Shown here: one piece after another, positions 1-7,654 of the stretch
Layout: the number at the start of each line of letters is the position of its first letter
Position numbering within the stretch: the stretch's first letter is position 1
From: Dysgonomonas gadei ATCC BAA-286
Lineage (GTDB): Bacteria > Bacteroidota > Bacteroidia > Bacteroidales > Dysgonomonadaceae
Length of the DNA: 64,000 nucleotides
Direction of reading: 5' to 3'
NCBI RefSeq assembly: GCF_000213555.1
Contig: NZ_GL891980.1
Location: 372,001 to 436,000 of the forward strand
Notes under the pieces: model-generated
Seen by the model: only the letters and a program-made list of their open reading frames with translations
Told to the model about the DNA's origin: nothing
The model's database searches: none
Made by a program: the position numbers and the translations under genes

Positions 1-351
1 ATCCAGCCGGCTTGTATTTTTATCTATTGGCGCAAAGGTCAGGGTAAAAGCTTTCTGTCCGGTCTCATTCATAAATTCTTCCTTATCCAGAGTGATTCCA
101 TCCGCACTCTTCACTATATACCTCTGTCCGTTGGCTTTTATGTACGTATCTGAGGCTATCTTTATCCAGTTGTTTGGCATATGATATCCGGTGATATAGA
201 ATACGGTTGCATCATTTCTAAGCACTATTTTCTCTATCTCCAGAGATCCGTGATTCCTAACACTGAAAGGTGGGCGCTCAACGACTATATCCTGTGCAGG
301 GAGAATAATCGTACAAAATAACAATAAGATACTAGTTAAGATTTTTTTCAT
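1..351 (-). CDS. TlpA-like / thioredoxin-family envelope protein, N-terminal part (runs off left edge)
   Basis: The minus-strand frame opens with ATG at 351 and stays open to base 1, giving 117 residues without a stop. It starts with a typical signal peptide (MKK, a leucine/isoleucine-rich core, then PAQ). The mature part carries the stretch VVERPPFSVRNHGSLEIEKI, followed by a beta-rich region. From memory this resembles the N-terminal domain that precedes the thioredoxin fold in Bacteroidetes TlpA-family disulfide reductases. The CxxC part would lie outside the window, so the assignment is an inference. It follows the rny terminator on the same strand and probably has its own promoter. Confidence 0.6.
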   Translation of the reverse strand, partial: MKKILTSILLLFCTIILPAQDIVVERPPFSVRNHGSLEIEKIVLRNDATVFYITGYHMPNNWIKIASDTYIKANGQRYIVKSADGITLDKEEFMNETGQKAFTLTFAPIDKNTSRLD

Positions 352-504
352 AGTGTGCATTGCGTTCATAATAAATATAAGATTCTATACAATAAGCTAT
401 TAGACTGTCAATCAAGTTAATTTAAAGATAGTATTTCTAATAGAACAATACCAATCTGACTAACACATTTTCTAATATTTAACATTTCTGTATCAAAACA
501 AAAA

Positions 505-528
505 GAGGATTCTGATTACAGAATCCTC
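505..528 (-). terminator. intrinsic terminator of rny
   Basis: A perfect 10-bp stem, GAGGATTCTG, with a 4-base loop; on the minus strand it is followed by TTTTTGTTTTG. It lies 24 bases past the rny stop codon and separates rny from the TlpA-like gene. Confidence 0.85.
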
Positions 529-551
529 CCCTCTATTTTATCTTGTTTTTC

Positions 552-2081
552 TTACTTAGCGTAACTTACGGCACGGGTTTCACGTATTACAGTAATCTTA
601 ACCTGTCCAGGATAAGTCATCTCGTCCTGTATCTTCTTTGCAATATCAGCCGATAGTTTTTCTGTCTCCACATCATCTATCTTATCCGCACCTACTATTA
701 CACGCAGTTCGCGTCCTGCCTGAATAGCATATGTCTTCAACACACCCGGATATGAAAGAGCCAGTTGCTCAAGGTCATTCAACCGTTTGATATATGCTTC
801 TACAATTTCACGGCGTGCACCCGGACGTGCTCCTGATATAGCATCACAAACCTGTACAATTGGAGCCAGAAGACTTGTCATCTCCACCTCATCGTGGTGA
901 GCCCCGATAGCATTGCAAATATCCGGTTTTTCCTTATATTTCTCTGCAAGCTTCATCCCAAGTAATGCGTGAGGCAATTCCGGCTCATCATCAGGCACCT
1001 TACCTATATCATGTAACAATCCTGCTCTTTTTGCTTTCTTTACATTCAGCCCAAGCTCTGACGCCATAATAGCACACAGATTAGCTGTTTCGCGGGCGTG
1101 TTGCAACAAGTTTTGTCCGTATGATGAACGGTATTTCATCTTACCTACAAGACGTATCAACTCAGGATGTAAACCGTGGATACCCAAATCGATAGTCGTA
1201 CGCTTACCGGTTTCGATAATTTCTTCTTCGATCTGCTTCTTCACTTTAGCTACCACTTCTTCGATACGGGCAGGGTGTATACGGCCATCTGCCACCAACT
1301 GATGCAATGCCAGGCGGGCTACTTCGCGTCTTACAGGGTCAAAACCTGAAAGCACTATCGCTTCCGGAGTATCGTCCACTACGATTTCAATGCCTGTGGC
1401 AGCTTCCAGCGCTCGTATATTACGTCCTTCACGGCCGATAATACGTCCTTTTATTTCGTCAGACTCTATATGGAAAACTGTGATCGCGTTTTCTATAGCT
1501 ATCTCTGTGGCCACACGCTGTATAGACTGTATTACGATCTTCTTCGCTTCCTTATTAGCTGTCATCTTAGCCTCTTCCATTATCTCATTGATGTAAGACT
1601 GGGCATGCGATTGCGCCTCGTCTTTCAACGCCTCTACAAGTTTTTCTTTTACTTCTTCGGCCGACAATCCCGAAAGAGCCTCCAGTCTCTCTACCTCTTG
1701 CTTGTGAAGCCTGTCGAGATCCTGTTTCTTCTTTTCTACTATCTCCAGCTGACTTTCCAGATTGGCTTTAACCGTGTCAGCTTCGCTTTTCTTACGTTGG
1801 AGTTCCTCCTGTTTTTGATTCAGGCTCAACTCGCGTTGCTTGATCTTGCTCTCTGCTGCCTGTATTTTAGAGTTCCGTACATTAGCCTGTTTCTCAAACT
1901 CAGATTTCATCTGCAATGCCTGCTCTTTTACTTCCAGCAATTTATTTTTCTTGATTACTTCAGCTTCCAGTTCCGCCTCTTTCACCTGACGTTTGAACTT
2001 CGAATTCGCCATAGAATTCAAAGCTACCCACGCCACGGCTGCTCCGGCAAGGAAAGCTATTACATAAAATAATATATCCAT
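552..2081 (-). CDS. rny: ribonuclease Y
   Basis: Membrane-anchored endoribonuclease that starts mRNA decay. The 509 residues match the usual length of about 510-520. Domain order: an N-terminal transmembrane helix (about residues 3-22), a long charged coiled coil (about 25-190), a KH RNA-binding domain with the GxxG loop in IIGREGRNIRALE, and an HD domain with the metal-binding pair in LLHDIGKV near residue 357 and HHDEVE near 396. It is separated from zapA upstream by an intrinsic terminator and ends in another, so it is probably transcribed alone. Confidence 0.97.
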   Translation of the reverse strand: MDILFYVIAFLAGAAVAWVALNSMANSKFKRQVKEAELEAEVIKKNKLLEVKEQALQMKSEFEKQANVRNSKIQAAESKIKQRELSLNQKQEELQRKKSEADTVKANLESQLEIVEKKKQDLDRLHKQEVERLEALSGLSAEEVKEKLVEALKDEAQSHAQSYINEIMEEAKMTANKEAKKIVIQSIQRVATEIAIENAITVFHIESDEIKGRIIGREGRNIRALEAATGIEIVVDDTPEAIVLSGFDPVRREVARLALHQLVADGRIHPARIEEVVAKVKKQIEEEIIETGKRTTIDLGIHGLHPELIRLVGKMKYRSSYGQNLLQHARETANLCAIMASELGLNVKKAKRAGLLHDIGKVPDDEPELPHALLGMKLAEKYKEKPDICNAIGAHHDEVEMTSLLAPIVQVCDAISGARPGARREIVEAYIKRLNDLEQLALSYPGVLKTYAIQAGRELRVIVGADKIDDVETEKLSADIAKKIQDEMTYPGQVKITVIRETRAVSYAK

Positions 2082-2126
2082 AATTTATTTTTCATTATTT
2101 AAAAACTCAATTTATATAAACTAAAA

Positions 2127-2174
2127 AGCACTAATTTAAGTATGAACAATACTCTCATACTTAAAATTAGTGCT
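2127..2174 (-). terminator. intrinsic terminator between zapA and rny
   Basis: Long inverted repeat (19 and 20 bases, one bulge): AGCACTAATTTAAGTATGA pairs with its complement across a 9-base loop. Read on the minus strand the stem ends in AGTGCTTTTTAG, a U-run, as expected for termination after zapA. Confidence 0.8.
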
Positions 2175-2199
2175 CTAGATATTTCTCAGTACTATAATT

Positions 2200-2505
2200 T
2201 TATTTTACATGACCTCTCAGATAATTTTCCAATTCCTGCGTCAGTTCTTTCATCCTGGCCTCAAATTCATCCGCCCGTAATTGATGCTCAACCTTCTCTG
2301 CTACAGCCTGTATTGCTGTCATTGCCATATAATCGCTATTCTGCAATGAATGGGATGAATCTCCTGTAAAATAATTTTTATATTGAACTATTTTATAATC
2401 TATTTCCTCCGCAGCCTTCCTGAATACTTCTTCCTCCTGCCGTTTTATCCGGAGAGGATATCTCATATCAGCTACGCGTAGATTAATTATTAAATGCTCG
2501 TCCAT
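2200..2505 (-). CDS. zapA: cell division protein ZapA
   Basis: FtsZ-ring associated protein that promotes Z-ring assembly at midcell. The product is 101 residues with the ZapA N-terminal pattern (IINLRVADMRYPLRIKRQEE) followed by a long amphipathic helix (about 45-95) that forms the coiled-coil dimer. I chose the ATG at 2505 because the extra upstream residues in the open frame overlap the preceding gene and are not ZapA-like, and because a purine-rich AAAGG lies just upstream. It starts 17 bases after the stop of a small coiled-coil gene, so the two form an operon. Confidence 0.88.
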   Translation of the reverse strand: MDEHLIINLRVADMRYPLRIKRQEEEVFRKAAEEIDYKIVQYKNYFTGDSSHSLQNSDYMAMTAIQAVAEKVEHQLRADEFEARMKELTQELENYLRGHVK

Positions 2506-2522
2506 AACTTTGCCTTTATTCG

Positions 2523-2819
2523 TTAATTTTTCAGCATGGCGATACACTTATCTACATCTCGCACTAATTTCGACAATCGCTTCTTCGCTTGTAATGTATC
2601 ATCCTTATTCTCCGAAGAGAAAGATTTTACAAATTTCAGATTGTCATATTTTGCTTTCAACTCTTCTACTTCCGATGTTAAACTTTCAATTGTCACGTTT
2701 CTTTGTATCAATTGCTGCTTCAACAGGGCGTTCTCTTCCTTTAACGTATCGCAGAGGTACATTAATTGCCGCATCCTTATTTCAAATTCGGCCAGAAGTT
2801 TTTCATCATTTTCAGTCAT
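2523..2819 (-). CDS. small coiled-coil protein upstream of zapA (possible ZapB-like division protein)
   Basis: 98 residues, almost entirely predicted helix, with heptad spacing through about residues 5-60 (LCDTLKEENALLKQQLIQRN) and a lysine/arginine-rich C-terminus. No enzyme motif is visible. It is the first gene of the zapA transcription unit and has a well-formed promoter. Size, coiled coil and linkage to zapA make a divisome role, analogous to ZapB, a reasonable inference, but sequence alone does not show homology. Confidence 0.75.
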   Translation of the reverse strand: MTENDEKLLAEFEIRMRQLMYLCDTLKEENALLKQQLIQRNVTIESLTSEVEELKAKYDNLKFVKSFSSENKDDTLQAKKRLSKLVRDVDKCIAMLKN

Positions 2820-2839
2820 AAAGTAGCCAAAATGCTAGA

Positions 2840-2870
2840 CAAAAATAAATAATACCAACGAATTAACAAA
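2840..2870 (-). promoter_or_regulatory. Bacteroidetes-type promoter of the coiled-coil/zapA operon
   Basis: On the minus strand TTTG (2867-2870) and TATTTTTG (2840-2847) are exactly 19 bases apart, matching the TTTG-N19-TAnnTTTG consensus of the Bacteroidetes primary sigma factor. The predicted start site is about 13-15 bases before the ATG at 2819. Confidence 0.75.
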
Positions 2871-2922
2871 ATTATTACTCTTCTAAATTTATTAAAAAGA
2901 AACCGGATCTATACAAATGAAA

Positions 2923-2959
2923 AAAAGAGCCACTTATGCGAAAGATAAGCGGCTCTTTT
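2923..2959 (-). terminator. intrinsic terminator after the winged-helix gene
   Basis: AAAAGAGCC and GGCTCTTTT pair, with an inner CTTAT/ATAAG stem, and T-runs lie on both sides. It lies 26 bases past the stop of the gene at 2985. It could also work in the other direction. Confidence 0.85.
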
Positions 2960-2984
2960 ATCTGAAAATGTTGTTTCTGCTTTT

Positions 2985-3182
2985 TTACAACAAAACGACC
3001 TGCAAGTCGTCTTTTAGTTCATTGAAAGCGATTTTGCCTTCTCTTGCTAACCAGCCCAAAGCAGCATACATATCTTTTTCTGTCAATTTGCACGCTTTTT
3101 TGATGTCTTTAAGAGGTTTGCTTCCTTCTGCATCTAGGTAAGTCCAAATAATACCTGCGTTTGATCCAATTTTTTCTTTCAT
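2985..3182 (-). CDS. small winged helix-turn-helix protein (DUF2582-like)
   Basis: 65 residues forming one compact wHTH unit: helix GIIWTYLDAEG, recognition region LKDIKKACKLTEKDMYAALG, then the wing WLAREGKIAFNELKDD. This fits the small DUF2582/winged_helix_10 family of Bacteroidetes, whose function is not known. It has its own promoter and terminator and is therefore monocistronic. DNA binding is an inference from the fold. Confidence 0.85.
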   Translation of the reverse strand: MKEKIGSNAGIIWTYLDAEGSKPLKDIKKACKLTEKDMYAALGWLAREGKIAFNELKDDLQVVLL

Positions 3183-3226
3183 AATGGGTGCTTGTTAAAA
3201 AATTAAACTCGTTATTATTTTGATGA

Positions 3227-3257
3227 CAAAAGTACATAAAATGAACCATCTATACAA
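3227..3257 (-). promoter_or_regulatory. promoter of the winged-helix gene
   Basis: Minus strand TTG (3255-3257), 20 bases, then TACTTTTG (3227-3234): a TTG-N20-TAnnTTTG Bacteroidetes promoter. The leader would be about 35-40 bases. Confidence 0.65.
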
Positions 3258-3320
3258 TTATATATTATAAATTTTAACAGAAATGCGGGATTATGACATT
3301 TTTGTTAAGCCTCCAAACTG

Positions 3321-3351
3321 TTTGATTATTAATTAAAATCTTGTAGATTTG
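3321..3351 (+). promoter_or_regulatory. promoter of the ECF sigma factor gene
   Basis: TTTG (3321-3324), 19 bases, TAGATTTG (3344-3351): a perfect match to TTTG-N19-TAnnTTTG. The start site would fall at about 3357-3359, so the message begins only about ten bases before the presumed start codon. Confidence 0.8.
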
Positions 3352-3368
3352 TGTAAAAATGAATTCCC

Positions 3369-3947
3369 TTGCAATTCTTTAGCCTACATAAGAAAAAAGA
3401 ATCGGATAGCGACGAGATACTCTTGTCAAAATTTAAAGAAACGCGTAAAGCTGAATATTTCCAACAGCTTTACGAACGCTATATTCCCCTTATTTATGGT
3501 CTTTGCCTTAAATACCTGCAAAGTCCGGAACAATCGCAGGATGCAGTAATAGATATTTACGAGAACCTGTCTCAAAAAATTCAGGATTACGAGATCAAGG
3601 TATTTAAAAACTGGCTTTATAGCGTTGTAAAGAATCACTGCTTTCATATACTGAAAGAAAATAAGAAGGAGATTATTGTTAATTTCGATTCCCAGCTTAT
3701 GGAATCCGACAGTTCTTTTACTCTATTTGATGACAGCAGGGATGAAGAAAAGGAAAGCGCTCTGAATGAGTGTCTGGAAAAATTGCCGGAACCTCAACGG
3801 ATAGCTGTAGAAAAGTTTTTTTACGAGGATAAATCGTATGCGGACATCGTGGATGAAACAGGCTTTCATCTCAAAAGTGTAAAGAGTTATATACAAAACG
3901 GAAAACGGAATTTGAAAATTTGTATCGAAAAAAATCTGAAAGAATGA
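3369..3947 (+). CDS. RNA polymerase ECF-type sigma-70 factor
   Basis: 192 residues with the two ECF domains: region 2 (about 20-90; YERYIPLIYGLCLKYL, then DAVIDIYENL and FKNWLYSVVKNH) and region 4 (about 130-185; LPEPQRIAVEKFFYEDKSYADI with a helix-turn-helix ending in KSYIQNGKRNLK). The only possible start in frame is TTG at 3369; an ATG at 3359 is out of frame and makes a 7-codon ORF. It overlaps the next gene by ATGA, which indicates translational coupling to its membrane partner. It probably directs a small regulon in response to an envelope signal; the regulon is not visible here. Confidence 0.88.
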   Translation: MQFFSLHKKKESDSDEILLSKFKETRKAEYFQQLYERYIPLIYGLCLKYLQSPEQSQDAVIDIYENLSQKIQDYEIKVFKNWLYSVVKNHCFHILKENKKEIIVNFDSQLMESDSSFTLFDDSRDEEKESALNECLEKLPEPQRIAVEKFFYEDKSYADIVDETGFHLKSVKSYIQNGKRNLKICIEKNLKE

Positions 3948-4783
3948 AATTCTTAGATTACATAAAAGGACAAAGGAAAGGTAAAGATGCCCATCGGATA
4001 GAAAAAGATTCGATGAAGGATCCGTTTTTGTACGAGGCTATAGACGGTTTCGACAGTATCGACGACAACCACATCGAACGTATCAACAATATACAAAACC
4101 GGCTAAAAGCCAGATCGAAGACGAAAAACAAAACAAACGGCAGACAGATGTGGCAAACGGCCGCTGCGGCTATTATCATTATAATAGGCATCGGAGGGTA
4201 TTTTCTGACCGACTATCACAAATCGGGACTATATGCTCAGCAAGCTAACGAAAATTCCATCATCGAGATCTATGTGCCTGAAGAATATTATGCCGAAAAC
4301 ATCGTAGTGATCGCACAAAAGAATGCTGAACTCGCAAAGGCTTATAAGCCGGACATTTCCCGTTTCAAAATAGAGAGCGAAGAAAGCGCTTCGATGAGTA
4401 AAGCCGAACAGGAAATCTTGTCGGAAGACGCCAAGCGTATAAATGAAGTTCCGATAGAAATATATGTACCCGATGATTTCGAGAGCAGAACATCTACTCA
4501 GGAAGAAACAAATAGCGGTAAACCCGAACCTATAGGCGGCTACGAAAAATACAATGAATACCTGAAAAAATCACTGCGGCGGCCAACAGACGATATTTGT
4601 AAAGACCGTAAGGGTAAAGTCGCCGTAGAATTCTCGGTCAATTCATTGGGCCGACCATTCCTGTTCGATGTAAAATATAGCCTCTGTGGCGCATCCGATA
4701 ATGAAGCCATACGTCTGATTCAATCAGGCCCACGCTGGACTACAGGGAGCAAAGAACGGGTGACAGTAAAGGTCGAATTCTAA
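3944..4783 (+). CDS. membrane protein with TonB-like C-terminal domain, probable partner of the ECF sigma factor
   Basis: 279 residues from the ATG that overlaps the sigma factor stop codon (ATGA). Residues about 1-70 are charged and cytoplasmic, followed by one transmembrane helix (WQTAAAAIIIIIGIGGYFL, about 70-90) and a periplasmic part. The end (about 195-279) is TonB_C-like: GKVAVEFSVNSLGRPF, then a pattern like TonB 'ALRLVKSMPRWKPG' (EAIRLIQSGPRWTTG). The phrase IEIYVP plus two acidic residues occurs twice in the periplasmic linker. Topology and coupling suggest an anti-sigma or signal-transducing role; no canonical anti-sigma domain can be seen. Confidence 0.75.
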   Translation: MKFLDYIKGQRKGKDAHRIEKDSMKDPFLYEAIDGFDSIDDNHIERINNIQNRLKARSKTKNKTNGRQMWQTAAAAIIIIIGIGGYFLTDYHKSGLYAQQANENSIIEIYVPEEYYAENIVVIAQKNAELAKAYKPDISRFKIESEESASMSKAEQEILSEDAKRINEVPIEIYVPDDFESRTSTQEETNSGKPEPIGGYEKYNEYLKKSLRRPTDDICKDRKGKVAVEFSVNSLGRPFLFDVKYSLCGASDNEAIRLIQSGPRWTTGSKERVTVKVEF

Positions 4784-4801
4784 ACATCAACTATTGAAGA
4801 T

Positions 4802-5485
4802 TTATTCTTCACTTTTTAATAAGTCGGGACGCAACCTTTCAGTTCGTTCCATAGCTTGTTGTAGCTTCCACTCATCTATCTTAGCCTGATGACCCGACAA
4901 TAATATATCAGGTACCCGCCATCCTTTATATTCGGCAGGACGGGTATAAACGGGCGGTGCAAGTAAATTGTCCTGAAAAGAGTCAGACAAAGCCGACTGC
5001 TCATCTCCTATTGCGCCCGGAATAAGCCGCACAATGGCATCTACCATCACAGCAGCGGCAAGTTCTCCTCCCGTAAGAACATAATCCCCTATCGAAATTT
5101 CACGTGTAATCAGATGTTCCCTAACACGATAATCAATTCCCTTATAGTGCCCGCATAATATAATGATATTTTTATACGCTGACATCTGATTGGCAATCTT
5201 CTGATTAAAAACTTCACCATCGGGCGAAGTATATATTACTTCATCATATGTCCGTTGTTGTTTTAATGATGTAATAGCATTATCAATCGGTTCTATCTGC
5301 ATCACCATTCCGGCTTCTCCGCCGAAAGGATAATCATCCACATTACGATGCTTATTGGTAGAATAATCTCTCAGGTTGTGAAGTACAATTTCCGCAAGTC
5401 CTTTATCTTGGGCCCTTTTAAGAATGGAACAATCTATAAGACCGCTAAACATCTGAGGCAGAACACTTATAATATCTATACGCAT
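4802..5485 (-). CDS. trmD: tRNA (guanine-N1-)-methyltransferase
   Basis: Methylates G37 next to the anticodon to prevent +1 frameshifting, using SAM. The product is 227 residues with the TrmD trefoil-knot motifs YPFGGEAGMVMQ (about 55-66) and SIGDYVLTGGELAAAVMVDA (about 125-145), then the family C-terminus. Start placed at the ATG at 5485 (MRIDIISVLPQMF), which matches the family; the few residues upstream in frame are not conserved. It is convergent with the ECF partner gene, with 18 bases between the stops. Confidence 0.96.
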   Translation of the reverse strand: MRIDIISVLPQMFSGLIDCSILKRAQDKGLAEIVLHNLRDYSTNKHRNVDDYPFGGEAGMVMQIEPIDNAITSLKQQRTYDEVIYTSPDGEVFNQKIANQMSAYKNIIILCGHYKGIDYRVREHLITREISIGDYVLTGGELAAAVMVDAIVRLIPGAIGDEQSALSDSFQDNLLAPPVYTRPAEYKGWRVPDILLSGHQAKIDEWKLQQAMERTERLRPDLLKSEE

Positions 5486-5505
5486 ATTCAAATTATTATA
5501 ACGCA

Positions 5506-5536
5506 CAAAGGTAAAAAAAAGAGTGTGCCCGACAAA
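5506..5536 (-). promoter_or_regulatory. trmD promoter overlapping the upstream terminator
   Basis: Minus strand TTTG (5533-5536), exactly 19 bases, TACCTTTG (5506-5513). The -33 TTTG lies at the loop of the hairpin that ends the SDR gene, and the spacer is formed by the hairpin arm plus its T-run. Confidence 0.7.
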
Positions 5537-5545
5537 GGCACACTC
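5521..5545 (-). terminator. intrinsic terminator of the DUF4468-SDR unit
   Basis: Perfect 9-bp stem GAGTGTGCC/GGCACACTC with a 7-base loop, followed on the minus strand by eight T. It lies 22 bases past the SDR stop. Confidence 0.88.
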
Positions 5546-5567
5546 TCTTATCCTGATTTATTTTATA

Positions 5568-6335
5568 TTACTTCTTCTCTTCTTTATGGAACATACTGCC
5601 ATTGGCTTGTGCTGTCGGCATCACCAACATATCCTGTATATTTACATGGGGAGGCTGGGATACTGCATAAAAAACAGCATCGGCAATATTTTCAGCTGTC
5701 AGTGCATCGTACCCGTCATATACCAAATCGGCTCTATCCTGATTTCCTTTGAAGCGGACAAGCGAGAATTCTGTATTCACTGCGCCCGGACACACCTGTG
5801 TAACACGTATTCCATATGGCAACATATCCATACGCATGCCCTGGCTCAATGCATCTACAGCATGCTTGGTAGCACAATATACTGCTCCGTTAGGATAAAC
5901 TCCTTTTCCTGCAATGGAACCAAGATTAACGATATGCCCCGATTTTCGCACCACCATACCTGGGGATACTACACGGGTTACATATAACAGACCTTTTATA
6001 TTAGTATCTATCATCCGCTCCCAATCATCAATTACTCCCTGCTGTATAGGGTCTAACCCTACGGCAAGCCCCGCGTTATTGACAAGGATATCGATTTCCT
6101 TCCATTCTTCGGGCAAACTAGCAATAGCCTTCTCTACTTCATTGTATACCCGTACATCAAAGCAAAGCGAATATACCTTCGATTCATATTTTATTTCAAT
6201 CTCCCGTTCCAGTTCTTCCAGTCTATCCTTGCGGCGTCCGGCTATGATCACATCATAGCCTTCCTTTGCCAATCGCAAAGCTATCGCTTTGCCTAACCCG
6301 GAGGTAGCTCCGGTGATTAAAGCTATTTTTCTCAT
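5568..6335 (-). CDS. SDR-family NAD(P)-dependent oxidoreductase, YdfG-like
   Basis: 255 residues, classical short-chain dehydrogenase. Visible motifs: cofactor loop TGATSGLG (8-15), GRRKDRL after strand 2 favouring NADP, NNAG (about 88-91), catalytic Ser in LGSIAG and YxxxK in YCATKH, then PGAVNTEF. The closest named group is YdfG-like hydroxy-acid/serine dehydrogenases. It starts 17 bases after the DUF4468 gene and is probably co-transcribed with it. The real substrate cannot be told from sequence. Confidence 0.88.
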   Translation of the reverse strand: MRKIALITGATSGLGKAIALRLAKEGYDVIIAGRRKDRLEELEREIEIKYESKVYSLCFDVRVYNEVEKAIASLPEEWKEIDILVNNAGLAVGLDPIQQGVIDDWERMIDTNIKGLLYVTRVVSPGMVVRKSGHIVNLGSIAGKGVYPNGAVYCATKHAVDALSQGMRMDMLPYGIRVTQVCPGAVNTEFSLVRFKGNQDRADLVYDGYDALTAENIADAVFYAVSQPPHVNIQDMLVMPTAQANGSMFHKEEKK

Positions 6336-6352
6336 GAGCTTTTATTCTGTGG

Positions 6353-7492
6353 TTATTTTATCCAAACATTCAATATTTCACCCAAATATGTTTTATCCGA
6401 TGCGGTCTTTGAATCGGAAGACGGCATTACTCCTGCTTTTTTACATTCGATAACCATCCATGCTTCTGAAAAGACAGGTGCGCCTGAAGGTGCGATAACC
6501 GGCGTAAGTCCGGAAGCCTTTATTTTGTCATTAATATTTCCTTTCGCATTTTCAAATTCTTTCAATGCATCACCATACACCTCGGTATAAAAAGATATCG
6601 TATAGGTTCCGGCTCCATCCGGCAATCCTGTATATTGGGCAGTATTGACATTACTCAATGCTACCGGTTTTTCCATCAATGAAGTGACACCTCCCCACGA
6701 TGCAGGAACAATAGAAGGACTACTCACCGATCCCGAAAGTATCAAGGCCTTACTTCCTTGCAGGCTGGCAGGTACTTTACCCGTATCAACCTTTTTGAAT
6801 CCCGCAAACGAAACTTCAGCAAGAGCATTTTTCCCGGCCAAGACTGGAGCAACGGCCTCCTGGGTATTTGCAACACCCGCCGACACAGCCGCGGGAACTG
6901 CCGAAGATACAACACCTGTTGTAACTGTACCATTCAGATATTTATCGATAGAATTAAATATGCTATTGATACTGTCAACTGTCTGTCTGCGGAATTTATC
7001 ATAATACCTGTTCAGTTTATCTCCTTTTTTACTCAATGCAAATCCATCTGTTATCATTTCTTCGGCAGACAGAGGCGTTTTACTGTCCGGATATTCATAT
7101 TTAATATAACGTACAGTAGCATTACATTTACCTCCTTCTATATCCAGAATCAGCTGATAGACCATCTTAGCCTGATCCAACACGAAAGCGCTCTTTTTAA
7201 ACACAAGATACTTTTCGCCCAGACATGCTATATCTTTTTCTTCCGGATTAGATAACAAAACCCTGTTATCCAAATCTTGTTGAAGATTAATCCCATAATT
7301 GTCATTTGCCCATTTATCCATAACATTGAATAGATCGGCATCAGATATAGAGTTCTTCACTGGTATAGATTTGGAAAAAATGACTTTACCGTCAACCTCA
7401 GGTACTGCACCTGCTAAATACTTCGCATCCTCCTGGGCATATGCCAGAACCGAGATAATTGCACATAACGAGATTAAAAGGAATTTATTCAT
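6353..7492 (-). CDS. secreted DUF4468-domain protein
   Basis: 379 residues with a signal peptide ending in AYAQ. Residues about 30-125 form the DUF4468 domain (TBP-like fold; KVIFSKSIPVKNSISDADLF ... NATVRYIKYEYPD), common in Bacteroidetes exported proteins of unknown function. After a serine/alanine/valine-rich linker (about 190-225) a second beta-rich domain follows, with SFAGFKKVDTGKVPASLQGS and SFYTEVYGDALKEF. No catalytic motif is visible. First gene of a two-gene unit with the SDR. Confidence 0.8.
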   Translation of the reverse strand: MNKFLLISLCAIISVLAYAQEDAKYLAGAVPEVDGKVIFSKSIPVKNSISDADLFNVMDKWANDNYGINLQQDLDNRVLLSNPEEKDIACLGEKYLVFKKSAFVLDQAKMVYQLILDIEGGKCNATVRYIKYEYPDSKTPLSAEEMITDGFALSKKGDKLNRYYDKFRRQTVDSINSIFNSIDKYLNGTVTTGVVSSAVPAAVSAGVANTQEAVAPVLAGKNALAEVSFAGFKKVDTGKVPASLQGSKALILSGSVSSPSIVPASWGGVTSLMEKPVALSNVNTAQYTGLPDGAGTYTISFYTEVYGDALKEFENAKGNINDKIKASGLTPVIAPSGAPVFSEAWMVIECKKAGVMPSSDSKTASDKTYLGEILNVWIK

Positions 7493-7604
7493 ATTCGCCG
7501 GGTTAAATTTGTTTATTGTATAAAATTAGCATAAAATCAGAAACCGACAAACAAAGTCCCGGCCTTTTATCATTTATTAAAGCCGGATTCTATTCAAAAA
7601 AAAA

Positions 7605-7629
7605 TGGCATCAGCAAAATGCTGATACCA
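7605..7629 (-). terminator. intrinsic terminator of the DUF3078 gene
   Basis: TGGTATCAGCA and TGCTGATGCCA on the minus strand pair (one mismatch, 3-base loop) and are followed by nine T. It lies 26 bases past the stop at 7655. Confidence 0.85.
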
Positions 7630-7654
7630 CTTATGTTGAGAATTATTTAATAAA

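Noticed and set aside
1470..2072. 200-codon plus-strand frame antisense to rny
   Set aside because: It mirrors the rny coding frame, and its translation is rich in Phe, Leu and Ser as antisense frames are; rny motifs are clear.
2082..2199. 6S RNA in the zapA-rny gap
   Set aside because: The gap is only 118 bases and its hairpin is a T-tailed terminator, too short for 6S RNA.
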